Below, in pieces: positions 43,917 through 51,838 of a stretch of DNA of 54,821 bases. The position numbers and the translations under genes were made by a program. Every line of letters begins with the position of its first letter. Positions within the stretch are counted from its first letter, which is position 1. This stretch comes from Methylacidimicrobium tartarophylax (GTDB taxonomy: Bacteria > Verrucomicrobiota > Verrucomicrobiia > Methylacidiphilales > Methylacidiphilaceae), in NCBI RefSeq assembly GCF_902143375.2, contig NZ_CABFVA020000004.1, forward strand, positions 1-54,821. Reading direction: 5' to 3'. The notes below the pieces were generated by a model. That model saw only the letters and a list, made by a program, of their open reading frames with translations, did no database searches and was not told the origin of the DNA.

Positions 43917-44924
43917 TCAGCCCGGAATCCCGCCTCCTTCCAGCGGAACGAACTGGTACCATTGGCTCCAATGGGCCGCGATTTCGGGAACCAGCAGATC
44001 GAAGACCTGCCGGCTCGCGGCTGCCAAGGCCTCCTCCCTGGACCCTTGGTCCGAGAAAAAGAGCGGCGGGCTGCACCAGACTCGATAACGCCGGTTGGGC
44101 TTTTCGGTTACCGTCACCACGAAGACCGGAACTGCCTCGAGCATCGCCAGATAGAGGATTCCCGTGGAGACCGGCAAGCGGCCATGGGGAAGACGGACGG
44201 AGACCCGGCTAGTCGGAGAGGGCCGATCAACCAGAGCCGCGACAAATTTCCCTTGCGAGAGCTTCTTGCGAACCGCCAGAAACGAAAAAGCGTCTTCTCC
44301 GACCTCCAGCGTCTCGACCCCCCAGCGGCGGCGGTATGCCGATCGCCACAGAGAGAGGTTCGGGTCCGGTTCGGGGAAGGTGAGAATCACCGTTGAGAAA
44401 CCGAAGCTTGAGAGCAGCGCGCCTCCGAGCTCAAAGAGTCCGAGGTGGCCCGTCAGGAGGAGCGCCCCCTTCCCCTGGCGGTGTGCGAAGGCAAGCCCCT
44501 CGTAGCCGATCCGCTCCTCGATGAGCCCCCGGGCACAGGCGACGGATCGGCTACCAAGATAGAAATAGTCGCCGATCGCCTTGCCGAAGTTTCCATAGAC
44601 GTTTCGGGAGTCCGCTGCCCGGACGGGCCGATCGAGAATCAGTCGTAAATTCCGGGCAACGACCGCGGCGTGCGCGCGGCGAAAGAAGGCGAAAGCCAGG
44701 GCCGATCCCGCGCCGATCCCGCGCACCACCCCTCTCGGTAGGAAGCGCGCCGCCAGAACGCCGAGCGCAAACCAGGACGAACGGTAGAGGGGACGGGAGA
44801 CGGCCGCTCCCCGGGGGGCGGAGGTGTCTGGCCTGCGTGTCTCACCCGCGTTCTCCTGCAGCTTGGGCAATGGACTTGTCTGCTTCGCTGGAACTTGGTT
44901 TTCCCCCTCGCAGGTTGTCGTCAT
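43917..44924 (-). CDS. Lipid A acyltransferase-like (LpxL/HtrB family)
   Basis: 335 residues as drawn. RSSWFALGVLAARFLPRGVVRGIGAG (N-terminal anchor), LLTGHLGLFELGGALLSSFG (HX4E, here HLGLFE) and VALVDRPSPTSRVSVRL match LpxL/HtrB acyltransferases, which transfer acyl chains to lipid A in the inner membrane. No ATG, GTG or TTG exists between the conserved anchor and repeat copy C, so the start codon (ATG 44924, or TTG near 44864) lies inside the repeat. The first about 35 residues are therefore repeat-derived. Confidence 0.85.
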   Translation of the reverse strand: MTTTCEGENQVPAKQTSPLPKLQENAGETRRPDTSAPRGAAVSRPLYRSSWFALGVLAARFLPRGVVRGIGAGSALAFAFFRRAHAAVVARNLRLILDRPVRAADSRNVYGNFGKAIGDYFYLGSRSVACARGLIEERIGYEGLAFAHRQGKGALLLTGHLGLFELGGALLSSFGFSTVILTFPEPDPNLSLWRSAYRRRWGVETLEVGEDAFSFLAVRKKLSQGKFVAALVDRPSPTSRVSVRLPHGRLPVSTGILYLAMLEAVPVFVVTVTEKPNRRYRVWCSPPLFFSDQGSREEALAAASRQVFDLLVPEIAAHWSQWYQFVPLEGGGIPG

Positions 44925-45011
44925 ACCACGCCGGGGGAAAACCTGCTCCCCGCCTTGCCTCCAGGACCATGCGCCGCGCCTCGGATAGGAACTTTGTGAG
45001 ACGCGCAGGCT
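44830..45011 (+). repeat. Dispersed structured repeat, copy C (182 bp)
   Basis: Ends GGCCTGCGTGTCTCAC and GTGAGACGCGCAGGC pair with one G-T step. Internal outer stem GGTTTTCCCC / GGGGAAAACC is perfect (10 bp); the inner hairpin is GTTGT / CATAC type. It starts 25 bases downstream of the uvrB stop and overlaps the 5' end of the LpxL-like reading frame, for which it provides the start codon. Confidence 0.85.
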
Positions 45012-45036
45012 GCCATCGCTTTACCCGTCCAATGGC

Positions 45037-47154
45037 TCAATCGGCCGGATCGGCCTCCATGGAGCGGCTTGGCCAACCTGTTTTCCGTTTGGGGAGTGCG
45101 GGCCTCTTCCTCCCTTTAAGCTTCCGAGCGCTCGCGTGCCCTCCCGATCCCGAAGGCCGGGGACCGGCGACTCCGGCTCTCCGTTGGAGCTCCTCGATCT
45201 GATCCCGAAGGAGAGCCGCTTTTTCATAGTTGAGCGCACCTGCCGCCTCCACCATCTCCCGTTGCAAATCCCGCAACGTCTCCTCCAGATCGAACTTCCC
45301 TTCCTCCCCATGCAACCTCTCCACCGCCTGCGCCTCGGCCCGCAGCACCCCCCGCAGACTCTCTTGGATCCCTCGCTGCACCCCGCGGGGCGTAATCCCG
45401 TGAGCCTGATTGTAGGCAATCTGCTTGCTCCTCCGGTATTGGGTCACCTCCAGGAGCTTTCGAATCGCCGGGGTCTCCCGTTCGGCGTAAAGCAGCACGG
45501 TCCCGTGAAGATGGCGTGCGGCTCGCCCGGCGATCTGGATCAGCGACTTCTCCGACCGGAGGTAGCCCTCCTTGTCGGCGTCCAGGATGGCGACCAGGGA
45601 GACTTCGGGCAGATCGAGGCCTTCCCGAAGCAGGTTGATTCCGACCAGAACATCGAAGTCCCCCGCTCGGAGCCCGCGCAGGATCTCTACCCGCTCGATC
45701 GCGTCGAGTTCCGAATGGAGATAGCGGACGCGCAAGCCCAACTCGCGCAGGTAATCGGCTAGATCCTCCGCCGTCTGCTTGGTCAAAGTCAGCACAAGAG
45801 ACCGTTCTTTCTGCGACTCCCGCTTGCGGATCTCCTCCATCACATCGTCGATCTGCCCTTTGAGCGGGCGAACCTCGGCGACGGGATCCAAGAGCCCGGT
45901 GGGCCGGATGATCTGCTCCACCGCCTCTCCGCCGCAAAGCCCGAGCTCGTAGTCGCCGGGTGTCGCCGAAACATAGAGCGTCTGGCCGACCAGCGAGCGG
46001 AATTCGGCAAAGTTGAGCGGCCGATTGTCGAGCGCCGAGGGAAGACGAAACCCATGCTCGACCAGGACCCGCTTGCGGGCGATATCCCCCGCGTACATCC
46101 CCTGGATCTGCGAGATCGTGACATGCGATTCATCGATCACGGTAAGAAAATCCTTCGGAAAGAAATCGAGAAGCGTGTAAGGACGCGAGCCGGGCTCCCG
46201 GCCGCTCAAATGCCGAGAGTAGTTCTCGATTCCGCTACAGAAGCCAAGCTCCTCGAGGAGTTCGAGATCGTAGGTCGTCCGCAGCCGCAGACGCTGGGCT
46301 TCCAGCAGCTTTCCCTGTCCTTCGAGCTCCGTTACGCGCTCTTCGAGCTCCTGCCGGATGGAAGCGACCGCTCTTTTCGTCTTATCGTATGGCGTCACGA
46401 AGTGGCGAGCCGGGAAGATCATCTCTTTCTCCAACCGGGTCAGCACATTTCCGGTCAGAAGCTGAAATTCGCTGATCCGGTCGATCTGATCCCCGACAAA
46501 CTCGATCCGCAACCCCTCTTCGGCCGAGCGGTGGCAGACCTCGACCACATCGCCGCGAACCCGGAACCGGCCTCGAGCCAGCGCCACGTCGTTCCGCTCG
46601 TATTGCATTTCGACCAGGCGCGCCAGCAGCTCCTCTCGCCTCAGGTCCATTCCGACCCGCAAGGCAAAGGCGAGCCCCTCGTAGTCCTCCGGAGACCCCA
46701 ACCCGTAGATACAGGAGACGCTCGCCACGACGATGACATCCCGCCGGGAAAGCAGGGAGATGGTCGCCGAGAGCCGCAGCCGCTCGATCTCCTCGTTCAC
46801 GCTCGAATCCTTTTCGATGTAGGTGTCGCTGCTGGGGATGTAGGCCTCGGGCTGGTAGTAGTCGAAGTAGGAGACGAAATACTCGACGGCGGCCTCAGGA
46901 AAGAACTGCTTGAGCTCGCTATATAGCTGGGCGGCCAGCGTCTTGTTGTGGGAAATGACCAGGACGGGGCGACCCAGCCGCGCGAGGACGCTGGCAACGG
47001 TAAAGGTCTTCCCCGACCCGGTCACGCCGAGAAGTACCGTGTGCGGCTCTCCCTCCTGCACCCGGCGCACGATCGTCTCGATGGCTTGCGGCTGATCCCC
47101 GCACGGAGCGTACGGCGCCCGGAGATCAAAGATACCCGATTCTTCCGCTCTCAT
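45037..47154 (-). CDS. uvrB: UvrABC system subunit B
   Basis: 705 residues from ATG 47154. Helicase motifs LLGVTGSGKTFTVASV (Walker A), VIDESHVTISQIQGMY (DEAD-like box), SLVLTLTKQTAEDLADYL, GINLLREGLDLPEVSLVAILDADKEGYLRS and IQIAGRAARH; the beta-hairpin YFVSYFDYYQPEAYIPSSDTYIEKDSSVNEEIERLRLSAT that clamps damaged DNA; and the UVR motif near the C-terminus. A further basic tail follows. Core of nucleotide excision repair with UvrA and UvrC, which are elsewhere. ATGA overlap with the upstream phosphoribosyltransferase gene. Confidence 0.98.
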   Translation of the reverse strand: MRAEESGIFDLRAPYAPCGDQPQAIETIVRRVQEGEPHTVLLGVTGSGKTFTVASVLARLGRPVLVISHNKTLAAQLYSELKQFFPEAAVEYFVSYFDYYQPEAYIPSSDTYIEKDSSVNEEIERLRLSATISLLSRRDVIVVASVSCIYGLGSPEDYEGLAFALRVGMDLRREELLARLVEMQYERNDVALARGRFRVRGDVVEVCHRSAEEGLRIEFVGDQIDRISEFQLLTGNVLTRLEKEMIFPARHFVTPYDKTKRAVASIRQELEERVTELEGQGKLLEAQRLRLRTTYDLELLEELGFCSGIENYSRHLSGREPGSRPYTLLDFFPKDFLTVIDESHVTISQIQGMYAGDIARKRVLVEHGFRLPSALDNRPLNFAEFRSLVGQTLYVSATPGDYELGLCGGEAVEQIIRPTGLLDPVAEVRPLKGQIDDVMEEIRKRESQKERSLVLTLTKQTAEDLADYLRELGLRVRYLHSELDAIERVEILRGLRAGDFDVLVGINLLREGLDLPEVSLVAILDADKEGYLRSEKSLIQIAGRAARHLHGTVLLYAERETPAIRKLLEVTQYRRSKQIAYNQAHGITPRGVQRGIQESLRGVLRAEAQAVERLHGEEGKFDLEETLRDLQREMVEAAGALNYEKAALLRDQIEELQRRAGVAGPRPSGSGGHASARKLKGRKRPALPKRKTGWPSRSMEADPAD

Positions 47155-47864
47155 TGATCCGCGGCCGCCCCATCGCCCGGCCATTCCTTGCGCCTGTTCT
47201 CCCTCTCTTTTTTCCGCGCAGCCGCTGCTTCGTGCAGGAGTGCGCAGACCTCCTCGTCTCCGAGCTGGGGAAACTCCTTGTACCACTGGCCCACGCCGAA
47301 GAAGGATTCCGGGGTGAGGAGGACGATCCACTCGTCGACCAACTCGGCCATCTCCTCGGCTACCGAGGGAGGTGCCACAGGGACAGCGGCCAGGATCGCT
47401 GCAGGCTCAAGCTTCCGGGCTGTCTCCACCGCCGCCCGCATCGTCGCTCCTGTAGCGATGCCGTCATCGACAAAGATCGCGATTTTCCCGCGGAGCGAAA
47501 GCGCAGGCATCCCCTTGCGAAACAGGGCCTCGCGCCTCCGTAATTCCCGTTCTTCCCTGGCGGCAACCGCCTCGATCGTCCTTTCATCGATTCCCAAGCT
47601 GGCGACCACGGAGCGGTTGATTACCCTCCCACCTCCGGTAGCGATCGCACCCATGGCCAGTTCTTCCTGCCCCGGAACTCCCAGCTTGCGAACCGTGAAG
47701 ACGTCGAGAGGAAGGTGCAGGATTTTGGCAATCTCCGCGCCCACGGCGACTCCGCCGCGGGGGAGCGCCAAGAGGATGACATCCTTCCTGCCGCCATACT
47801 CGAGCAGCTCCTCGGCCAGAAGCCTCCCGGCTTCCTTCCGATTCTGAAATCGCTCGTCCTTCAT
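47151..47864 (-). CDS. Phosphoribosyltransferase-domain protein
   Basis: 237 residues. PRGGVAVGAEIAKIL near residue 35 and the PRPP loop IFVDDGIATGATMRAAVE near 129 define the type I phosphoribosyltransferase fold of the COG1926 group, as found beside stress proteins and dienelactone hydrolases. True substrates are unknown. Stop overlaps the uvrB start by four bases, so they are coupled. ATG at 47864. Confidence 0.9.
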   Translation of the reverse strand: MKDERFQNRKEAGRLLAEELLEYGGRKDVILLALPRGGVAVGAEIAKILHLPLDVFTVRKLGVPGQEELAMGAIATGGGRVINRSVVASLGIDERTIEAVAAREERELRRREALFRKGMPALSLRGKIAIFVDDGIATGATMRAAVETARKLEPAAILAAVPVAPPSVAEEMAELVDEWIVLLTPESFFGVGQWYKEFPQLGDEEVCALLHEAAAARKKERENRRKEWPGDGAAADQ

Positions 47865-48019
47865 TGCCCTTCGTTCGCCTCAGCTTCCCATCGGCATCCC
47901 ACCCTGCAAGAAGAAAGAGCCTCCTCTCGGGGGGGGGAATCTTCGCCTGCGGACTTTCCGCTTGTGCTTTGCCGTTCCTTACGGTAGATGGATTTCTTTT
48001 TAACACTCTTCACCAGCGG

Positions 48020-49186
48020 ATGACAGCAACGACTTCTCCTACCGCCAAACCCTATACGCGTGCCAATCCCTTTCCCGCTCGAATCTCGGAAAATCGAGCG
48101 TTGACCCTACAGGGTTCGGAAAAAGAGACGCGGCATCTCGTCGTTGACCTCCGCGGCAGCGGTCTCTCTTATCAAGTGGGAGATTCCCTGGGAGTTTTCG
48201 CCCGCAACCCGCCGGAGCTCATTGGCGAACTGCTCCAAGCTCTCGGGCTCTCGGGCGAGGAGACGGTCTCTCTCCAAGGGCAGACGTCCTCGTTGCGCGA
48301 GATTCTCGCAAGCCAATTCGTCCTCAACCGGGTGACCAAGAAGTTTGCCCGCGCTCTCGCGGAAAAGCTTCCTCCCGGTCCAAGCCGCGATTCGCTCCAA
48401 GCCCTCTGTCAAAACGAAGCCGAACTCGACGCCTATCTCCACGGCAAGGATTATATCGATCTTCTTCGCAGCCATCCCGGCGCCTCCTTCGGACCGGAGG
48501 AGCTGATCGGCCTGCTCGGCCGCTCTCTTCCCCGGCTCTATTCGGTCGCTTCGGCTCCCGCCGTCTACCCCGAAGAGATTCACCTGACGGTCGCGGTGGT
48601 CCGCTTTCAGACTCACGGTCGGGAAAAGCTCGGGCTCGCCTCCGGCCATCTCGCTCGCATCGAACCCTCCCAACCCCACGCACTGCCGGTCTATGTTCAG
48701 CCCGCCAAGCACTTCCGGCTCCCGGAAGACCCGACAGCCTCCTTGATTCTGGTGGGTCCCGGCACGGGCGTGGCTCCCTTTCGCGCCTTTCTCCAGCAGC
48801 GGGCGGCGCTGGGCCACACGGGGAGGAACTGGCTCTTTTTCGGCGAGCAGCACCGGGCAACCGATTTTTTCTACGAGGAGGAGTTCCTTGAGCTTCATCG
48901 CAAGGGCGTCCTCTCCCGCCTCGATACGGCGTTTTCTCGGGATCAAGCTCAGAAGATCTACGTGCAGCATCGGATGACCGAACAGGGCGAGGCGCTCTGG
49001 GCTTGGCTTCAGGAGGGAGCGCACCTCTACGTTTGCGGGGATGCCCACCGAATGGCCAAGGATGTCCATCAGGCGCTCATCGATATCGCCCACCGCTTCG
49101 GCGGCCTGAATCTAGAAGAAGCGGCTCATTACGTGAACGTGACCCTCCTGAAGGAGCAGAAACGCTATCACAAGGACGTCTATTAA
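48020..49186 (+). CDS. CysJ-like FAD/NADPH reductase lacking the flavodoxin domain
   Basis: 388 residues. FAD-binding RLYSVASAP and GLASGHLA, NADPH-binding LILVGPGTGVAPFRAFLQQR, LFFGEQHRATDFFYEEE and VYVCGDAHRMAKDVHQAL, ending in EQKRYHKDVY, the usual CPR-family aromatic terminus. This is the ferredoxin-NADP reductase half of sulfite reductase flavoprotein; the N-terminal FMN flavodoxin domain is absent. It would need a separate electron carrier. No CysI hemoprotein lies nearby. ATG 48020. Confidence 0.9.
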   Translation: MTATTSPTAKPYTRANPFPARISENRALTLQGSEKETRHLVVDLRGSGLSYQVGDSLGVFARNPPELIGELLQALGLSGEETVSLQGQTSSLREILASQFVLNRVTKKFARALAEKLPPGPSRDSLQALCQNEAELDAYLHGKDYIDLLRSHPGASFGPEELIGLLGRSLPRLYSVASAPAVYPEEIHLTVAVVRFQTHGREKLGLASGHLARIEPSQPHALPVYVQPAKHFRLPEDPTASLILVGPGTGVAPFRAFLQQRAALGHTGRNWLFFGEQHRATDFFYEEEFLELHRKGVLSRLDTAFSRDQAQKIYVQHRMTEQGEALWAWLQEGAHLYVCGDAHRMAKDVHQALIDIAHRFGGLNLEEAAHYVNVTLLKEQKRYHKDVY

Positions 49187-49219
49187 CGCCGTCCTTCTCT
49201 AGCCTTCCCAGGAAGAGCA

Positions 49220-49729
49220 TCACCACCAGGTGCCTGGATCCCAGCCCGCTCCCAGATTGCCCTCCTGGTAGGGACCGGGAGAGTAGAACGGCTCTTGCCC
49301 GAAGCGGCGCGGCCAGAGATAGACCTCTTTCGCGACCACCAACGGCTGGCCTTTGATCAGCCCCGCAAACTTCCCCCAGACAGTGACGACCCGACCCCAC
49401 GGGTAGGCGCTCGCAGCGACCTTTTCGCGGATCTCCGCCACAAAATGCCCTCGGCTTTTTGCGTCGCTGCGGGGACGGTCTCTTTCGTCCAACGGTAAGC
49501 CGTCGATTTCGATCCAGGTCCGATCGCGGAGGCTCTCGACCCGAACGACTCTTCCCCCCAGGAGCGCCGGCTTCCCCCGATAAGCTTCCGGATGGGAGCG
49601 AAGGGCGGCAACGGGAGCCTGATTCGCCGTCGCGGTCCGGACCGACTCCGGAACCGGACTGCAGCCCTGGAAAAGAAGGAGAACCATCGCTGCGAATTCC
49701 CCCCACCTCTCCCCTCCTTTCCTCCTCAT
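49220..49729 (-). CDS. Slp-like outer-membrane lipoprotein
   Basis: 169 residues. Lipoprotein signal FAAMVLLLFQGC with lipobox FQGC. Then the Slp pattern seen in the 1503 gene: ALRSHPEAYRGKPALLGGRVVRVESLRDRTWIEIDGLPLD, and later VTVWGKFAGLIKGQPLVVAKEVYLWP. It lacks the Gly/Met tail. Divergent from the TonB-like gene; the shared upstream region carries phased direct repeats. Confidence 0.85.
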   Translation of the reverse strand: MRRKGGERWGEFAAMVLLLFQGCSPVPESVRTATANQAPVAALRSHPEAYRGKPALLGGRVVRVESLRDRTWIEIDGLPLDERDRPRSDAKSRGHFVAEIREKVAASAYPWGRVVTVWGKFAGLIKGQPLVVAKEVYLWPRRFGQEPFYSPGPYQEGNLGAGWDPGTWW

Positions 49730-49806
49730 ACGCCTCCGTTTCGGATCAATCTCCCGGAGGATCGGCGAGGGCACAAGCTCAAATCCCGCCCCAAAAGGAG
49801 CTTCGT

Positions 49807-49845
49807 TTTTGACCTTCTTTTGACACGCGCCCTTCCGGTTTTGAC
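49807..49845. promoter_or_regulatory. Three helically phased TTTTGAC direct repeats
   Basis: TTTTGAC occurs at 49807-49813, 49818-49824 and 49839-49845; starts are 11 and 21 bases apart, one and two helical turns. It lies between the divergent slp-like and tonB-like genes. Evenly phased direct repeats are typical binding sites of dimeric response regulators (Pho-box style). The protein is unknown. Confidence 0.4.
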
Positions 49846-49874
49846 TCTCGTCCGTCGCCGAGAGGGACGAGAGT
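49844..49874. other. 10-bp perfect inverted repeat upstream of the tonB-like gene
   Basis: ACTCTCGTCC and GGACGAGAGT pair perfectly around an 11-base loop. No T-run follows, so it is more likely an operator or an mRNA leader hairpin than a terminator. The first arm overlaps the last TTTTGAC repeat. Confidence 0.45.
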
Positions 49875-49978
49875 GGAATAGCACGGAAGATGCGGCTCCT
49901 TCGATCAGGCCGTTCGACTCCGCTGAATCTGCGTTTTCTGGCATGATTTCTGCTTTATCAAAATCAGGAAAGAGATCC

Positions 49979-50650
49979 ATGACAACGGCACTTCTTGAAA
50001 GACGGGCAACGCGGCTCGAAGCAAAGAGAAGCCAGGAGATCCAGCCTGCGGCCGACCAGTCTGCCGGATGGGGTTTTTGGCCTGCGATCGCTCTGGCCAT
50101 CCTCTTTCACGCGGGAGTGGCCTGTCTGATCCTGCCCGGAGTTCCAGGGAGCCCCGTGCCGGCGATCGCGCCGCTCTCCCTGCAATCCTCGCCGAACTCC
50201 TCGAACGTCGAACTCATGGACGAAATCCCCGTGCCCCCAAGCGCGGGTACTCCACTGCCGGAGGAACGCAAGGCCGAAGAGCCATCCGTCCTGCCGACGC
50301 CCGTGCCCCCCATTCCAAAGAAGCCGCTGGTTGCCCGGCAGGCGAGCCGCTCCCACGCCGCTCGTCCCACTCAGACGCCGCACAACCGGCCTCCGGCGCT
50401 CGGCGGCGGGCTTGTCCTCTCAGAACCCCCTTACCCCTATGAGGCCCGGTGCCAGAGGCTCGAAGGCAAGGTGACCTTGCAGGTCTTCGTGCAAGAGGGT
50501 CATGTCATCTGGGTCGAAGTTCTTGCGAGTTCCGGGCATCATCTCTTGGATGGGAGTGCCAAGCAGTGGGCGCTCCATCACTGGCGCTTTCCCGGAATCG
50601 CGTCCGGTTCCTTCACCGAAGCGGTGACCTTCAGCCTGGACGGAGTCTAA
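49979..50650 (+). CDS. TonB-like energy-transducing protein
   Basis: 223 residues from ATG 49979 with GGAAAGAG upstream. One membrane helix (about 32-56), a Pro-rich periplasmic linker (VPPSAGTPLPEER, TPVPPIPKK) and a C-terminal TonB domain: PPYPYEARCQRLEGKVTLQVFVQEGHVIWVEVLASSGHHLLDGSAKQWALHHWRF. It would carry energy from ExbB/ExbD to an outer-membrane receptor, none of which is encoded here. The stop TAA is immediately followed by repeat copy D. Confidence 0.9.
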   Translation: MTTALLERRATRLEAKRSQEIQPAADQSAGWGFWPAIALAILFHAGVACLILPGVPGSPVPAIAPLSLQSSPNSSNVELMDEIPVPPSAGTPLPEERKAEEPSVLPTPVPPIPKKPLVARQASRSHAARPTQTPHNRPPALGGGLVLSEPPYPYEARCQRLEGKVTLQVFVQEGHVIWVEVLASSGHHLLDGSAKQWALHHWRFPGIASGSFTEAVTFSLDGV

Positions 50651-50771
50651 CCTGCATATCTCTCAAGCGTTCTCCTGCGGCTTGCAAAACGGACCTAGCT
50701 GCTTCATTGCGCCTTGCATTCAGGCCCATCCGCCGCGCCTCGGGTACAAACTTTGTGAGACAAGCAGGCTA
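50649..50771 (+). repeat. Dispersed structured repeat, copy D (internal deletion, 123 bp)
   Basis: Starts on the tonB-like stop codon. Contains CAAGCGTTCTCCTGCGGCTT at the 5' side and ACTTTGTGAGACAAGCAGGC at the 3' side. The whole central hairpin is missing; compared with copy E the deletion runs between two CGCCTTG words, leaving one. Ends are imperfectly paired (CCTGCATATCTCTCA). Confidence 0.85.
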
Positions 50772-50901
50772 AGCCGCCATCCCTCGCGAATGGCAACGGC
50801 CTCCTAGGCAGCCGCCTACCAGCCCTGACAAAGCTCTCCTAATCCGAATGGGCTGCTCCGGAACGGCGGGCTGCGCCACTCGCGTGTCGCCGACCTGCGG
50901 A

Positions 50902-51132
50902 TCAGCTATAGTCCTGCTGCGAGATCGAGCTTGCCGGGCGTGCCCCGAGCAGCCGCGCCTGCGTAACCACGCGAGCCGGGTCCGAATCGAAGCGGTAGCC
51001 ATGGCAGTTGGGGCAGAACACCGCCTTTTCCCGCACGATCGACTCGCAGCCTTCGCAGACCTTGTACTCGGTCGGGGCTTTCAGGATTTCCGCCGCCCTC
51101 TTCGCTCGTTCTTCCAGTTCGGATTCGGTCAC
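50902..51132 (-). CDS. Small zinc-ribbon protein
   Basis: 76 residues. A helical N-terminus (TESELEERAKRAAEILKAP) and a four-cysteine zinc ribbon VCEGCESIVREKAVFCPNCHGYRF, then a polar tail. Probably a small nucleic-acid- or protein-binding factor. Divergent from the SOD-like gene. 251 bases to the tonB-like gene hold repeat copy D and no gene. Confidence 0.75.
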   Translation of the reverse strand: MTESELEERAKRAAEILKAPTEYKVCEGCESIVREKAVFCPNCHGYRFDSDPARVVTQARLLGARPASSISQQDYS

Positions 51133-51235
51133 CGCCGATATATTACGACTCCCGCGCCACTCTTCAACCGCAAGCCTCGTCTTCCCCGATCATTCAAACC
51201 CTTGCCAAGGGAAGAGGTTGAGGTAAAAGAAAACC

Positions 51236-51838
51236 ATGGCGTCAACCATAGCCGATCGCACGGATCTATTTCGAAAAAAGCTCCTAGGAAAGACAGGGAA
51301 GATTTCCGAGAAAGCGTTGGAGATGCATCTTGGCCTCTATGCCATCCAGGTCCGCCGGGCCAACGAGCTCCTGCCGGCGCTCCAGGGGAAGGAGCTTCCC
51401 GGAGACGACCGGATCGCGGGCTCCCTTTTCCGGGCCAATCGGCTCGATTTCTCCTATTGTCTCTCCTCGGCAAAGAGCCACGAGCTCTACTTTGCGACTC
51501 TTGGCGGAGCCGGTGGCGAGCCGCAAGGAATCCTTCGCACCTGGATCGATCGGGACTTCGGTTCCCTCGACCGCTTCCTACGCGACCTGCGTACGACGGC
51601 TTTGGCGTCGGACTCGTGGGCCTGGACCTGCCTTGACCACGCAAGCGGTCGGCTTTTCAACCTTCTCGGCGATCCCCGAGGTGCTGTCCCCTTCTGGGGT
51701 GGAACACCTCTCCTGGCGATCGACATGGAAGACCATGCCTTTCTTCTCGATTTCAACCTGGATCGGGCGGCTTACCTCGATTCGCTGCTCGGCCAGATCG
51801 ACTGGGAAGTGGTCGCCTCGGCGCTCCCTCTACTCTGA
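51236..51838 (+). CDS. Fe/Mn superoxide dismutase family protein with altered second shell
   Basis: 200 residues. Alignment by eye to E. coli FeSOD keeps all four metal ligands: His 31 (EMH), His 82 (KSH), Asp 163 and His 167 (DMEDH). Also retained are GGEP, SWAW and the end LGQIDWEVV. But key neighbours differ: DVWEH is DMEDH (Trp to Glu), His 30 is Tyr 35, gateway Tyr 34 is Val 39, and Gln 69 is Ser 78. A metal-binding member with changed or lost dismutase activity is likely. Next to a metal ABC transporter, with which it converges and overlaps by 67 bases. Confidence 0.82.
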   Translation: MASTIADRTDLFRKKLLGKTGKISEKALEMHLGLYAIQVRRANELLPALQGKELPGDDRIAGSLFRANRLDFSYCLSSAKSHELYFATLGGAGGEPQGILRTWIDRDFGSLDRFLRDLRTTALASDSWAWTCLDHASGRLFNLLGDPRGAVPFWGGTPLLAIDMEDHAFLLDFNLDRAAYLDSLLGQIDWEVVASALPLL

